Shown piece after piece: positions 10,499 through 22,425 of a DNA stretch of 64,000 bases (within the stretch, counting starts at the first letter, position 1; every line of letters starts with the position of its first letter). The DNA comes from Odobenus rosmarus divergens (lineage: Eukaryota; Chordata; Mammalia; Carnivora; Odobenidae): the NCBI RefSeq assembly GCF_000321225.1, contig NW_004450330.1:3982706-4046705 (forward strand), given 5' to 3'. Below the pieces are notes generated by a model. The model had not been told where the DNA came from. It did not search any database and worked only from the letters and a program-made list of their open reading frames with translations. Both the position numbers and the translations under genes were made by a program.

Positions 10499-11545
10499 AA
10501 AGTCAGTTTTATTGAGGTATAATTTCAATCAGTAAAATTCACGCTTTTTAATGTAGAGTTCTGAGAGTTTTGACAGAGGCATATAATTATATAACCAAAC
10601 CAACAATCAGAATATGGAGGGGAACCTGGGTGGCTCAGTCAGTTAAGCATTTGACTTTGGCTCACAATCTCAGGGTCCTAGGATCAAGCCCCACTGCTGG
10701 GCTCCCGCTCAGCGGGGACTCAGCTTTTCCTTCTCTCCTCCCTCTGCACCTCCCCCCGACTTGTGCTCTCTGTCTCTCTCAAATAAATAAATAAAATCTT
10801 TAAAAAATATGGAATATTCTATTACCCCAAAAGTTCCCTTGTGCCCTTTTATTCTCTCTTCTTCATTTCTGCCATTGAAAACCACTGATCTGTTTTCTTT
10901 CCCTAAAGTTTTGTCTTTTCCAGAATATCATATAAATAAAATTGTATGTCATAGAAATGAATTATAAGTATGCATCCTTTTGAGTATGACTTCTTTTACT
11001 TAACATAATCAATTTGAGAGTCATCAATATTATAGTCTGTATCAATTGATCATTACCTTTATTTCTGAGAATAAATCTATCATACAGATATACCATAGTG
11101 TATCTATGCATTCACAAGTGGTAGAACATTTAGGTTGTGTCCAGGTTTTTCTGTGTGTGATTTTTTAATAAATCTTCTGAAGACATTACTGTATAAGTTT
11201 TTGTACGAACATAAATTTTCATTTATCCTGGACAAACATCTAAGAGTGGGAATTCTGGTCATATGAAGTGAATTTTTACCTCTGTAAGAAACTGTCAGAA
11301 TGTTTTCCTAAATGGTGTATTATTTAGCATTCCCACAAGCAAAGTATGAGCACTCCAATTGCTCTGATTTTGTCAGACACTGGTATTATTGTTTCTTCAA
11401 GTTCTTCCAAACTAAAACCTGTGTTGTGGTATTCCAGTGTTCTTTAATTTGCTTTGCCCCCAATGAATACTGATGTTGAGCATCTTTTCTTGTGCTTCTT
11501 TCCCATCCATATATCCTTTTGGTGAAATTCTAACTATTCAAATAT
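10499..11545 (-). mobile_element. old L1 (L1M-type), antisense, interrupted by a SINE
   Basis: The left end TTTTATTGAGGTATAATTT is typical of the reversed 3' end of old mammalian L1 (L1M). Diverged antisense ORF2 text follows: TTGTCTTTTCCAGAATATCATATAAATAAAAT, TTTAGGTTGTGTCCAGG, AAGAGTGGGAATTCTGGTCATATG, GCATTCCCACAAGCAAAGTATGAG and GATGTTGAGCATCTTTTC. No open frame survives. A younger SINE is inserted at 10619-10805. Confidence 0.75.
10619..10805 (+). mobile_element. tRNA-Lys SINE inside an old L1
   Basis: Sense SINE with head GGAACCTGGGTGGCTCAGTCAGTTAAGC and tail CAAATAAATAAATAAAATCTTTAAAA. A short target-site duplication AATATGGA lies at 10611-10618 and 10806-10813. It is younger than the L1 it interrupts. 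Confidence 0.92.
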
Positions 11546-14173
11546 TTGGAAAGTCTACGTCTGCACAAGAACCAGAGGTTGCCTCTACCTACTCTCTCAT
11601 CCTTTGCCATTTTTGTCTTTAGCACCCCATGGAGGACCAAGAGGAGCCTATAGAGACTACAGACTATTCTTTTGTCTGCAGCTCCTCCTCGGGGATCTCT
11701 AACCCTATACCTTATACTCTAACATTGCTCAGACTTGACCATTGCTATTTGTTGCCAATTTGGTCTGATTTCTTCTCACCTGCTTTTCTGGCCTGGCCCC
11801 TCTTCCATCAGGGCTCTGTCACAGGTCAGCCAGCTTACAGCTAGTCTGTCTTTGAGGAGCCTCTTGTCCTTGATTTCAGGATACTTGCTTTCCTGTGAAC
11901 CTCAGCTCTCAGAGGCTTCAAGGAAATTTATAATTTTGAGTTTATTTATTTCTTCTTGTTGTTAGCATGGGAGTGACATTCTTTCAAGCTTTCTATATTC
12001 TAGGGAGAGGCTAAACTCTCTGATTATATATAACTATTTTGTTTTACATTTCTTTAAATGAGCATACATTGCCTTAACCATAAGAAAAATAGCAAATAAA
12101 ATAAATCGTAGGTAATGTTAAATGACATTGCATAATACATTTAGAATTCATGCTTAAAGACAACCTCATCTCTTTTGTATTTCCTATATGAATAATAAAA
12201 AACAAAAAGAATGCCTTTAATATCCATTCTTCAAATCTCTTTGACATATTAAAAAGAAATTTAGAATTTAATAATACTATCACTTTAGAAGGGAAACAAA
12301 AAGCAGTGTTCCCCTCTTAGTAAAACCTTCTTCACTTTGGCTTCTATTATTTGCTCTCTCTTTATTTTTTTAATCTGGCTTTAGTAGCTTGAAATTAACA
12401 GTTAGGAAACCTCTCAAATAATTAAAACCAATGATAAATGTGTCACTAATTTTACAGTGTTTCAATTAATAAGGATAAACCTATTTTTAGCTATAAGATA
12501 TTAATTATGCAGCACATAGAAATTATGTAGTATTTTACAAAATAATAGAAATCAGCACAATGTCATGTGCTAGCAGTAGTATAGAGTATATTGGATTTTC
12601 AATAATAGTTTAATTTGATGGGAAAAAAGTGCTTAAAATGCAAAAAAACTCACCATAAAAATAAAATTATTTTTAAAAGTGGTTACTTTATTATGAATTC
12701 ATGGTTTGCATACACCAAAAATAATAAAAGATTACCAGAAATAACATAAGGACCACCAGAACTAAAAACAACTTATAATGAATCTATTAATTTGTCAGAC
12801 AAGGGAATGCTGGCCAGTGAAGAAATTCACTGTGTAGTTTGTTAAGGGGAAAACTAGAGGAATTTTAATTGATAAAGAGGGTAGTGTTCATGGTGGTAAT
12901 GCTGATTAAGAATGAAAAACTAGGACTCTTAATAGTGTGAGATAAAAGCATAAGTCTATACACAGTTGGATGAAATATGTTCTGTTATTCATTGATTAAA
13001 ATAGGGTCTTCAGATCATTAGACCCAGTTTGCATCTGGCATCCCAGAATCACCAAAAGTTCATGATCCTTCTTTGGTTTTAGCTTTCTTAAGCCAATTGT
13101 GATGTAACTCAATAAGTCATTTCTAATATCTACTAGGGACATTGCTTAGGTGGGACATTTTCCTTTATACGTGATTTTATTTCTAGCTACCTTTCCACAA
13201 GTCTTTCTACCATTATCAGCAGCATAACCACTGTGTATTTGCTATAGAAAAATTAGACTGGTTAGTTCTAGAAAGTTTGAAACTGAGAAAATAAAATACT
13301 TTAAAAGGAGTACAGGAAATCTGTACAAATTAGAACTATAGAATATAAATTACATTATGAGAAGACATTGTGTATTTTAATTCTGAATACATAAATTCAA
13401 GCATCTCTACCAACTAATTTTAGAAGGCAGATATATCCAAGTGAGACTACACTATATTGTGTTCAGCAGCTACTCCAGGACTCCTAATTAGAATGGTCTT
13501 AAATTGGCATGCTGAGGAAGGGAAGGGCTAGGTTGCATTTATTGATAGGCGATCTGTTCTTATTTAGTTAGCATGTTTATTTAGCATGGCTTGTGGAAAT
13601 GACAATTGTGTTTTCTGTTGGAGTAGAAGTGGATGGTAAGCATTGTTGTAATATTTAAAGCTGTCCTCTGAACACCAATGGTTAAATTTTAACCATCTAG
13701 AATTAAACGAAGAATGTAGGTACTCTGTGGACTTTTGTTTTCTCGAAATTGTATATTGTATTACTGTTCAAGCATTTCCTTCTACTATCCAGAAGAAATG
13801 GAAAGAGAAGAAAGTTGAATATCTGAATGTCAGAATTGTGTGTTTTATCTTGGGTAGAAGATGTTAATGAGAATTTTTATACTGATTTATTGGCAGGCAG
13901 CATATGACAAATGCTTGAGGAAATAATCTTACGAATTTCTTTATGTTTCTTGAGAAAAAAATCTGTTAAATGAAAGGTTCCTTGGTCTCTACCAGGATCT
14001 AATCAAGATAGTGAATAAGATTCCAGCCACAATAGCTTTCAGACATGTGATTGTTCTATTCATATTTATTTCACAATATATATTTTTATAATTAGTTGTT
14101 AATGATTTGGGCTGCGGTCACTTAGGTATAGGAAACCAGTTCTAATTAAAGTGTGCTTCATATACTACACAAG
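11546..14173. other. no recognised feature
   Basis: The segment 11560-11930 is somewhat richer in G+C, with short overlapping open frames of 71 and 76 codons, but no splice-bounded exon or protein family is visible. The rest is AT-rich sequence with no named repeat. Confidence 0.45.
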
Positions 14174-14186
14174 AAGGGTTATTCTT

Positions 14187-14377
14187 GGGCACCTGGATGG
14201 CTTAGTTCGTTAAGCATTCATCTCTTGATTTTGGCTCAGGTCATGACCTCAGGGACATGAAATCAAGCCCTGCATCAGGCTCCAAGCTGAGTGTGAAGCC
14301 TGCTTAAGATTCTCTCTCCCTCTGTCCCTTTCCCCAAACCCCTCCCATGCTCTCTCTCTCTCTAAAAAAAAAAAAAA
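14187..14377 (+). mobile_element. older carnivore tRNA-Lys SINE
   Basis: Head GGGCACCTGGATGGCTTAGTTCGTTAAGC, then the older body type CATCTCTTGATTTTGGCTCAGG and GTGTGAAGCCTGCTTAAGATTCTCTC, ending in a 16-base A-run. Imperfect target-site duplication: AAGGGTTATTCTT before and AAGAGTCATTCTT after. The body differs from the younger arctoid type, so it is probably an earlier subfamily. Confidence 0.88.
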
Positions 14378-14549
14378 AAGAGTCATTCTTATTCTTTTAA
14401 AACCCATGCCCTTTTTGATAAATTAAAAAAACTTCTTTTTCATCTAGAATAATCAGCCTTAGGGGAAAATGAGAAGTTTATTATTATGTAAATATCACAA
14501 ATTTAAGAAATGTTTTAATTTTGGGAGTTTATTTAAAATAACCATGGTT

Positions 14550-14736
14550 GGGACGACTGAGTGGCTCAGTCAGTTAAGCATCTGCCTTCTGCTCTGGTCA
14601 TGATTCCAGGGTCCTGGGATTGAGTCCCACATCAGGCTCCCTGCTCAGTGGGAAATCTGCTTCTCCCTCTTCCTCTGCCTGTCACTCCCTCTGCTTGTGC
14701 TCTCTCTCTCTGTCAAATAAATAAATAAAATCTTAA

Positions 14737-14775
<39 letters not shown>

Positions 14776-14779
14776 ATAT
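14550..14779 (+). mobile_element. tRNA-Lys SINE with expanded (AAAT)n tail
   Basis: Head GGGACGACTGAGTGGCTCAGTCAGTTAAGC and the standard arctoid body. The tail AAATAAAATCTT is followed by a run of about 11 AAAT units (14735-14778). Target-site duplication AAAATAACCATGGTT (14535-14549) and AAAAGTAACCATAGTT (14780-14795), with two differences. Confidence 0.93.
14729..14778 (+). repeat. (AAAT)n microsatellite from a SINE tail
   Basis: About 50 bases of almost uninterrupted TAAA/AAAT units grown from the SINE tail. Likely length-polymorphic. Confidence 0.85.
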
Positions 14780-15209
14780 AAAAGTAACCATAGTTGTTTT
14801 GGGTTACTGTTTTAAAAATGTAAAATTTTAATAAAACATGGAGTATGCTTTTTCAGACTAAGATGGCCTGTTCTGGACATCCCACATCTGGTGTGACAAT
14901 TTGCCATCCAATTCAGATAAACCTCCTTCCACTACTTCACAATATCACACCAGCTGCTACTCTTCTAAAGGCCATTTCCACAAGCAAGCTTCAGGTCTCT
15001 TCAAAGAAAAGTGTTTTTATTTTATTGTAGTGCTTCTATATATCTTGACTATTTAACATGTATAAATCATGTTAAACTTGTTAAATGTGTCACTGACAAA
15101 GTTTTTGAGTTTTGTGCCCTTAACCCCATTTTCCCCACAAATCTTGTGGTTTTCATTGTACAATTTTGCATAATATAGTGATTTTTAGGAACCTGTACAT
15201 TGTGTTATA

Positions 15210-15500
15210 GCAGAACTAGCTGTACATTGGTGAGCAAAATGAAAAAAAAGTATGCTCTTTTAGAGCTTATGTTCTAGCAGGAAGGAAAAAGGAAATAAAC
15301 ACAATATAACAGCCAATTATATAGTGTGTTAGAAGCTGAGAAATGCTTTGAAAGAAAATAACAAGGAAAAGAAGGAGCTAGAGATGGGTGCAGAGCAATC
15401 TAAAATAAGTACAGGAAGAAAAAAATAAAATAAAATAAGTACAGGACTCACTGTGGTGATTTTTGCACAAATATTTGAAGAAGATAACTTTTCATCAAAG
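15210..15500. mobile_element. ancient unnamed interspersed repeat, part 1
   Basis: TTGGTGAGCAAAATG, TAGAGCTTATGTTCTAGCAGG, AAATAAACAC and GAGAAATGCTTTGAAAGAAAAT follow a pattern recurrent in mammalian genomes (…GTGAACAAAACAGACAAAGTCC…GGAGCTTACATTCTAGTGGG…). Part of that pattern is an antisense L2 3' end. The downstream portion belongs to a family I cannot name. It continues in diverged form at 16090-16620, with a SINE in between. Confidence 0.45.
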
Positions 15501-15561
15501 TATAGTTTTTAAAAAGTTATGGCTTTCATACAAATATAAAATGTGCACGTGCCAAAGATTT

Positions 15562-15771
15562 TTTCTTTTTTTCTTTTTTCTTTTTTTTTTTTTGAGAGAG
15601 AGAGAGAACATGCATGCATGAACAGGGGTGGGAAGAGGGAGAGGGAGAGAATCTTAAGCAGGCTCCACACCCAGTGCAAAGCCTGACTTGGGGCTTGATT
15701 TCACAACCTTGAGATCATGATCTCAGCCAAAATCAAGAGTCGGCCGCTTAACTGACTGAGCCACGCAGATG
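15562..15771 (-). mobile_element. older tRNA-Lys SINE (antisense)
   Basis: Antisense SINE with a long interrupted T-run tail, GAGAGAGAGAGAGAACATGC and the older body AATCTTAAGCAGGCTCCACACCCAG. The reversed head is CGCTTAACTGACTGAGCCACGCAG. I found no convincing target-site duplication. The body type matches the older subfamily. Confidence 0.88.
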
Positions 15772-16089
15772 CAGAGCTTAGAATTCATAGGTGACTTAGG
15801 AAAAAATGTTAGAATAAACTTGCTAGGTTAGATGCAAAACTAGTTAATGTTTTCTGGGCTATAAGCCATATGTGAGTTTAGTAAATCTTCACTAGATCTT
15901 TATTAGTCCATAGTCAATAATGAAATATAAACCTTGAATCAAACAAAGTACATTCCTTTAAATGATCTTTGGATGCGTCTGTTAAATAATGCACCCACAT
16001 GACACTGAAAGGACAGAAGAACCACCTTTTAAATTTTTTTTGCCTTATTTCTAAATTTAAGATAATTTTTCATACAACTACATGCCATG

Positions 16090-16620
16090 ATATTTTCGGA
16101 AGAGCTTTTGAGTCAGAGGAATGTACCAGAGTAAAAGCCCTCAAGCAGTTTACCTAGACCGTTCTATAATCAACAAGTAAACCACTGGAGATGGAAGAGA
16201 GGGAAAGTGAAGGGAAAATAAGACTTTGTAAGGCCTTCGGGGCCATTAAAAGGATTTTGACTTTTAGATTGAATAAAATGGGGAGCTGTGAAAAAGCAAT
16301 GAGATGATTTTCATCTGATATTTAACTTAAAAATATCCCTCTGCCTGTTGTATCAGAATTGCATGGGGGGTGGGGGTTATATGGGAGAAAGAAGACCAGT
16401 TAGTGGCTGTTGCAATAATCCATGCTTGGACCAGTGTGGTGTTCATGGAGGTGGTGAGAAGTCATCAGAATCTAGATGTGTTTTTGATAGGAGAGAATGA
16501 ATAATTACATTTGGGGTGTGAAAGAATAGCGTTGGGACTTGAAGCAACTAGAAGATATGATGTTGTCATTAACTGAGATGGCCATGCTTGAAGCAGGTTT
16601 AGATTTAGGCCTGTTAAGTT
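16090..16620. mobile_element. ancient unnamed interspersed repeat, part 2
   Basis: Collinear continuation of the repeat at 15210: AAGGCCTTCGGGGCCATTAAAAGGATTTTGAC, CCTCTGCCTGTTG, AGACCAGTTAGTGGCTGTTGCAATAATCC, GGTGGTGAGAAGTC and TTAACTGAGATGGCC. I know the pattern from other mammals but cannot give its family with certainty. A second, weaker copy lies at 31640-32440. Confidence 0.45.
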
Positions 16621-16689
16621 TGTGTTGCATCTTGTCTCAACTTCTTAGCTGAAGTTTGGGTACTCAACTTAGAGTGAAGAAATGCAAGT

Positions 16690-16804
16690 ACCAATGCAAA
16701 AAGAAATACTATATTTACAAGACTGTACTATATTTACTGAGAAAATTCCACATGTAAGTGGACCCTCACAGTTCAAAACCCATGTTGCTAGAGGGTCAAT
16801 TGTA
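16690..16804 (+). mobile_element. Tigger-like DNA transposon fragment
   Basis: CTATATTTACTGAGAAAATTCCACATGTAAGTGGACCCTCACAGTTCAAAACCCATGTTGCTAGAGGGTCAATTGTA resembles the right end of a TcMar-Tigger family element (…GTTCAAACCCGTGTTGTTCAAGGGTCAACTGTA). Short and diverged. Confidence 0.55.
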
Positions 16805-16929
16805 CATTTTCCCCACAATGTATGATCTTCATAGATGCACAGTCTTACAGCCATTTGATAGACTAATGGCTTATAAATAAAGTATATGTTAAAATATACT
16901 GTAATAAAATATTAAAAACAGTTATGAAG

Positions 16930-17127
16930 TGGGGCACCTGGGTGGTTCAGTCAGTTAAGTGTCTACCTTCAGCTCAGGTCATGATCCCAGGGTCCTGGGA
17001 TCAAGCCCCATGTCGGGCTCCCCACTCAGCAGGGAGTCTGCTTCTCTCTCTCCTTCTGCCCCTGCCCCATGCTCGTGCTCTCTCTTCTCCCTCTCTCTCT
17101 CAAACAAATAAATAAAATCTTAAAAAA
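16930..17127 (+). mobile_element. arctoid tRNA-Lys SINE, young
   Basis: Head GGGGCACCTGGGTGGTTCAGTCAGTTAAGTG, body ATCCCAGGGTCCTGGGATC, tail CAAACAAATAAATAAAATCTT plus an A-run. Perfect 16-bp target-site duplication AAAAACAGTTATGAAG at 16914-16929 and 17128-17143, which suggests a recent insertion. Confidence 0.96.
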
Positions 17128-17143
17128 AAAAACAGTTATGAAG

Positions 17144-19194
17144 AAAAGGCAGACCAAAACCTTGAAGAAGCATTCAGTATCTTCTTAGAATGAATCAAAT
17201 ATGTAATGTTGGTAAGTTGTAAGTTATGACTGTAGTAGTCCAGGTGTATGTGAAAATTTTGGTTTAAAATCTGGCTTCCTCTAAGCAAAAGTCACTCAGG
17301 CTGACTGAATATTTGACTCAATCTACCTGTGGTTCAATTTAACTAATTGATGAGGGATTAAATAAATTGAAATAATTATGTTTCCCATTGTTTAACATAT
17401 GGTGGCATAGAATTGCTATTATCTATCTATAATTTCCTTCTGTATTTGAGCATGGGCTTCATTCCAATTATTTAAAATTTTAAGATAATTCAATTATGAT
17501 ATACTATACCATTATCACACCGTATAAAAATACTTTTTTAAAATTGTGAAAAATGAATAATGCCATGATTATCATTATTGCTATTGTTTCCAAATTCAAA
17601 TCCAGAAATCCCCTTTTACTTTGATTTTCTTATCTTCTAAGGCATAGTTTAAACTTGAATCAAAATTTTTATTCTCTTACTGTTATAAAATTAAACTAAG
17701 AGGAAGAAGAAAATAAGCATGTGTTTGGTCAAATTATATGTGCTTTCAACTTTTTTGTTAAAAGACATTTATATGCTCAGGCATCACATGACACATGACT
17801 AGAAATATCCATTTTATAGATATTTTAACATTAAAAATGAAGTCTGCATGTATATAATTATTTGTAAACTTTTTTTTAATCTAATGAGCTAGATTCTAGA
17901 AGCATAAGTTAAATGTTCTCATAGTAGAAAATAAACTGTGGTTTATGTAAAAAATATATTTAGCTTTTCCCTGTGATCTTTTAATAATTCCATTTTAGGT
18001 ATTTTGGAGGAAAAGGGACGGAGAATTATTTAAGCTATTAATGTATCATGTCAAGATATTTTAAGAGCCTTCTGAGATTCAGGGAGAAAGAACTGTCTTT
18101 TTGTCAGTCACAAAATAACTGAAGAGATAGGGTTTCTTTGTTTCGATTATTTTTTAAGAATATGTTCAAATTCTGGCCATAAATGTAAGATTTCTTCTTT
18201 CTTTTTTTTGGTTAAAATCTCTCAATTTATTGTTTTATATGTGAATGCCTTTGTAATATCAGTTAAACTTTACAGATATAGTTCTCTGGAATTTTTTGTT
18301 GCTGTTCTTTCTTGCTTCCTTTAGTTATGTATTTTTCAGTAAGGTAGTTTTAATTGGCTTTTGCAATATATAATGCACAATTTACCAACCAAATATACTG
18401 GTTAACAAAACAAAAGAGTTTTGAATGGCTAGTGAACTATTGATGTTTGCACAAACACTGTTGCTAGCTTAGGAAATAGGCCAAGTTCTTCTGAGATATT
18501 ATGTATATTCTATATTTGCATAATAAAAACAAATTGGAAACAACGCACTACCTTTTTTAAAGAAATGACTTCTTTTTATATTAGCAGAAGTTTAATCTTC
18601 AGAATATGATTATAAAACTAAGCCACATTTTAAGAAGTCAAAATAGTTAAATTATTATAGGCTCTGGAAAATTGCTTTTTTGCTATCCTAAGTTTAAAAA
18701 TCAATTTTGTTTGATTATTAACATAGTTGTTTGTGATTTGGGTTATTTTGTTCTGCTAAGCACGAGCACCATGTCTTATTTCAATTCTATATAATTAGAG
18801 GAGGGAAATGAGATTGAATTTTTTTTAATAGTATGTTTTATTTACAAGGCAATAGAGACTGAATTGCAATGAGTATCTACCTTACTATTTGAATCTGCCA
18901 AATCTGGGTATATTTTTATCTTAAAAATGATATTCCATCAAAGGCTGTGGGATATCTTCCAGGCATGTAGATAAAAGGGTAAAGATGCAAAATGTTTATA
19001 GAAAAGAAGTAAAAGATAAGCATCTGTTGGACTGGCTACCCTAGAGTCTCATATTTATTCATTTTATTATGATAAATCTATTTTCAGGTTTGGCATTGTG
19101 AAAATACGTGGGTTAGTCATCAGAAGACTTCTACCCCTGGTCTGCCATTGTGAGGTTTAGTTAACAGCAAAAGGTCTACATGGTACAAAGAAAA
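17144..19194. other. no recognised feature
   Basis: About 2 kb of AT-rich DNA with no open frame longer than 60 codons and no repeat that I can name. Confidence 0.5.
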
Positions 19195-19320
19195 TAACCT
19201 AGATTTTGGAGCCATTAAGAGCAGAATTTGAAATTAGTTCTACCATTGGCTGCCTAACCTTGGCCAAGTTACATAAACTTGATGAATTTCAGTATAGAGA
19301 TAAAGATATGCACATTAAAG
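19195..19320 (+). mobile_element. MIR SINE fragment
   Basis: AACCTAGATTTTGGAGCC…GAATTTGAAATTAGTTCTACC and CTAACCTTGGCCAAGTTACATAAACTTGATGAATTTCAG are collinear with the MIR core. Diverged. Confidence 0.65.
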
Positions 19321-19388
19321 ATTTCATAATTGTTACAAATCTTTCATTTGTAAATGATAAGATACTCAATTTAAGCTACATTTAAATT

Positions 19389-19585
19389 CTTTAAGATTTT
19401 ATTTATTTATTTGAAAGAGAAAGAGAGCAAGCACAACCAGGGGAAAGGGGCAGAGGGAGACAGAGAAGTAGACTCCCCGCTGAGCAGGGAGCCCTATGTG
19501 GGGCTGGATCCCAGGACCCTAGGATCATGACCTGAGCCAAAGGCAGACTCTTAACCGCTTACCCAACGGAGCCATCCAGGCGCCC
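19389..19585 (-). mobile_element. tRNA-Lys SINE (antisense)
   Basis: Antisense copy with AGATTTTATTTATTTATTTGAAAGAG at left and reversed head GCCATCCAGGCGCCC at right. A few extra bases (TTACCCAACGGAGCC) disturb the head. Target-site duplication CTACATTTAAATT (19376-19388) and CTACATGTAATT (19586-19597). Confidence 0.93.
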
Positions 19586-19611
19586 CTACATGTAATTTTT
19601 TTTTTTTTAAT

Positions 19612-19676
19612 TTAGGAAGAAAGGAGGAAGGAAAGAAGGAAGAAAGGGAGGAAGGAAGCGAGGCAGGAAGAAGGGC
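19612..19676 (+). repeat. (GGAA)n-like purine repeat
   Basis: Runs of GGAAGAAAGGAGGAAGGAAAG over about 65 bases directly after an antisense SINE and a T-run. Confidence 0.8.
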
Positions 19677-20183
19677 AGTTTACTGGGTTATGGAACTGAT
19701 CTTTTATACGTAGACTTGCCTTCCAAACATACTTTGATCCAATAGATGCAAATATTAAAATCAGGCTCTGTTTGTCTACACTTCTTGGCTTTCTTCAACT
19801 TTATCTTCAAACTGGCTCCCCTTATGGTAGCAAAAATGGAATAGCACCAAGTGTCATGCAATTTTGCCACAAGTCCTGAAGAAGAGAATAAACTTCACTC
19901 ATCTTTAAATTCCAGTATTAATCTTCTCACATCTCCTTAGCTCTAATTCATCTTAATCCTCTCTCTGAACAAATCATTAGGTCTAGTAAGTGGAGCAAGC
20001 TGATTAGATTAAACCATGAAAGACCTATCTTTGGAGTTGGAGCTAGGGTGACTGACTCCTTTGCAAGCCACATAGTTGATAATAGTGGAGTGATAGTGTC
20101 TCAAAGGAAATATTTTGTGTTAATCTGATGGAATGGATGTAGGAGAATCAACACCATCATTCCCTTTAAGGATTTCTTCTGAA

Positions 20184-20376
20184 GGCATGCCTGGGTGGCT
20201 CAGTTAGTTAAGCATCTGCCTTCAGCTCAGGTCATGATCCCAGGGTCCTGGGATCGAGTCCCTCATCGGGCTCCCTGCTCCATGGGAAGCTGGCTTCTTC
20301 CTCTGCCTGCCGCTCCCCCTGCTTGTGTTCTCTTGCTCTCTTTCTGACAAGTAAATAAATAAAATCTTAAAAAAAA
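20184..20376 (+). mobile_element. arctoid tRNA-Lys SINE
   Basis: Head GGCATGCCTGGGTGGCTCAGTTAGTTAAGC, body ATCCCAGGGTCCTGGGATCGAG, tail AAGTAAATAAATAAAATCTTAAAA. Target-site duplication GGATTTCTTCTGAA (20170-20183) and GAATTTCTTTTGAA (20377-20390). Confidence 0.94.
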
Positions 20377-20390
20377 GAATTTCTTTTGAA

Positions 20391-22196
20391 AATGGAGTAT
20401 CTTAATACATCCCAAGGTTTCTAAGCCAATTAGATTTTCAAAAATGTTAGTTCTATATACCCAGTTAGAGTATCAGTAATATTTTTATAACACAGTGATG
20501 TATCACAATATATCTTAACATAGATGCTGACATTTGAAAATAAAGTGACTAGCTCTTCCTTAGGAATTTTTTTTAAAAAGCTATTCCTATGCAATATGTT
20601 TATTCTCACTTTCTCGAAATTCGCTATGCTCTTTTGCATGATAGAGAAAGACACAGAGTTCAAGCTAGGCCTACCTTACTTCAGTCTTACCCCATCGTGA
20701 GCGCATTCTGATGTCCAGTCAATATTATAAGTGAATGATGTGTTTCTTTAAACTTTAAAGACATTTAGTTTTTGACTAAATTAGAGTATGATAATGAGAG
20801 TGTTATAGTAGGCTATTAGACTATTCATGTGGACTTTGTTAAAGCAGAGGAAGAGACATTCTGGACTTAAAATTATGGTTTCTTTCTGGTTCTAAAATGA
20901 TGCCTTTCTTTGGAAATTGATTCCACCAATGTTATAGTTTTCTTATATTTTGCTTTATTAATTTACATACATTCTAGTTATGGCTGACAAGTTAGTTATC
21001 GTTTAAAGAGCTAATCACGAGAAATATATATTACCCATATAAAACTCATGTAAGGGTGATATAGGAACCAAAAGTGATAGTAAATATTTGTTTAAAAGGA
21101 AAGGTTTTTGATAACTTTAAGTGTAAATTTAAAAACCCCTAAGATCCTTTAAGCTAAATTTAGTGCATTTATGAAAATGCTTAGTAATATATTTTCTGGT
21201 ATGAGAGCTATAGTACTGGCCAGCAAATGGTGGTAATTAATCAGTGAAGCAATACCAGGACTCCTGTTATGGACATTTTAGTTTCTTACTGCTTTTCATT
21301 GCAAATTTAATTGCCTACATAAAGCTAAATGCTTTGAAATAATCTTCTCAGAACCTTATCAAATAGTTTTATTAAATAATCAATTGTAACCTAGCAATTT
21401 TATGGAACATTGGAAATCCTTGCACATGGAAATCAATTTTAGTAATTTTTTAAAACAGGAAAATCATTTACAGGCTACCACTACAGAGATAAAAATAATA
21501 AAACCAAGTTTGGTTTGTCACGGGGACTTGCAAGATTCATTGTGTTTATGTGAGTATGGATATGTTGACATGCAATTAAATTTGAGCCAGTGATACAATG
21601 CACAAACTATAAGCTCATGAACTTATGTTCACTTGCCTACTAGAAGACAATGTAGCATATGGAAAATCAATAGAAGATGGATGTTTATCAGATGGATTTA
21701 CGTGTATGATGGAATGAATGGGAATAATCATTTTTCTTTTAAATTTCCCTCCTTGTACTATGTATTTCTTAAGCATTTACAGGGCATTAGAAATAGGATG
21801 CATTTTAAATAAGGTTATTTTTGATGTTCATAGCTTCAGGTATTGATTTGCAATATTTAATACTTTCCTATAAAAATATTTTTTCCAGACAAATGCAGAA
21901 AGAAGCAAATTCCATGCACTCTATATAAGCCATTTATGTTTTTAATACCACTTTTGAATGATAAACATGGAATGATTCAATGTAGTGCATATCCTTGTGA
22001 TAGTTTGCAACTACAACAGATTCTTTCTCTTTAGATAGTCAATGTGTGTTTGTGTGTCTGTTGTCTTAGCCAAGAGGAACATTTTTTAAGGACCATTTTT
22101 GAAATACTATAACCAATTTAAACAAATAAATAACATCTTAAGAATATACTAAAAATAGTTGGAAATGAGCTCAAAAGAAGTGAGAGAAAGCCTTGT
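20391..22196. other. no recognised feature
   Basis: AT-rich DNA without nameable repeats or coding signals. The longest open frames are 63-77 codons and show no family likeness. Confidence 0.5.
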
Positions 22197-22212
22197 AAAG
22201 AAGTAGAATTTT

Positions 22213-22409
22213 GGGTGCCTGGGTGGCTCAGTTGGTTAAGTGACTGCCTTCAGCTTAGGTCATGATCCTGGAGTCGGGGGATCAAGTTCCACATCGGGCT
22301 CCCTGCTCAGCGGGGGGTCTGCTTCTCCCTCTGACCCTCTTCTCTCTCGTGCTCTCTGTCTCTCATTCTCTCTCTCTCTCTCAAATAAATAAATAAAATC
22401 TTAAAAAAA
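22213..22409 (+). mobile_element. arctoid tRNA-Lys SINE, GGAGTC/CTGACCCTC subfamily
   Basis: Head GGGTGCCTGGGTGGCTCAGTTGGTTAAGTGACTGCC. Diagnostic body CCTGGAGTCGGGGGATC and CCTCTGACCCTC in place of CCAGGGTCCTGGGATC and CCTCTCCCACTC. Tail CAAATAAATAAATAAAATCTT plus A-run. Perfect 16-bp target-site duplication AAAGAAGTAGAATTTT at 22197-22212 and 22410-22425. Shares its subfamily with 29045-29237 and 54949-55133. Confidence 0.96.
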
Positions 22410-22425
22410 AAAGAAGTAGAATTTT

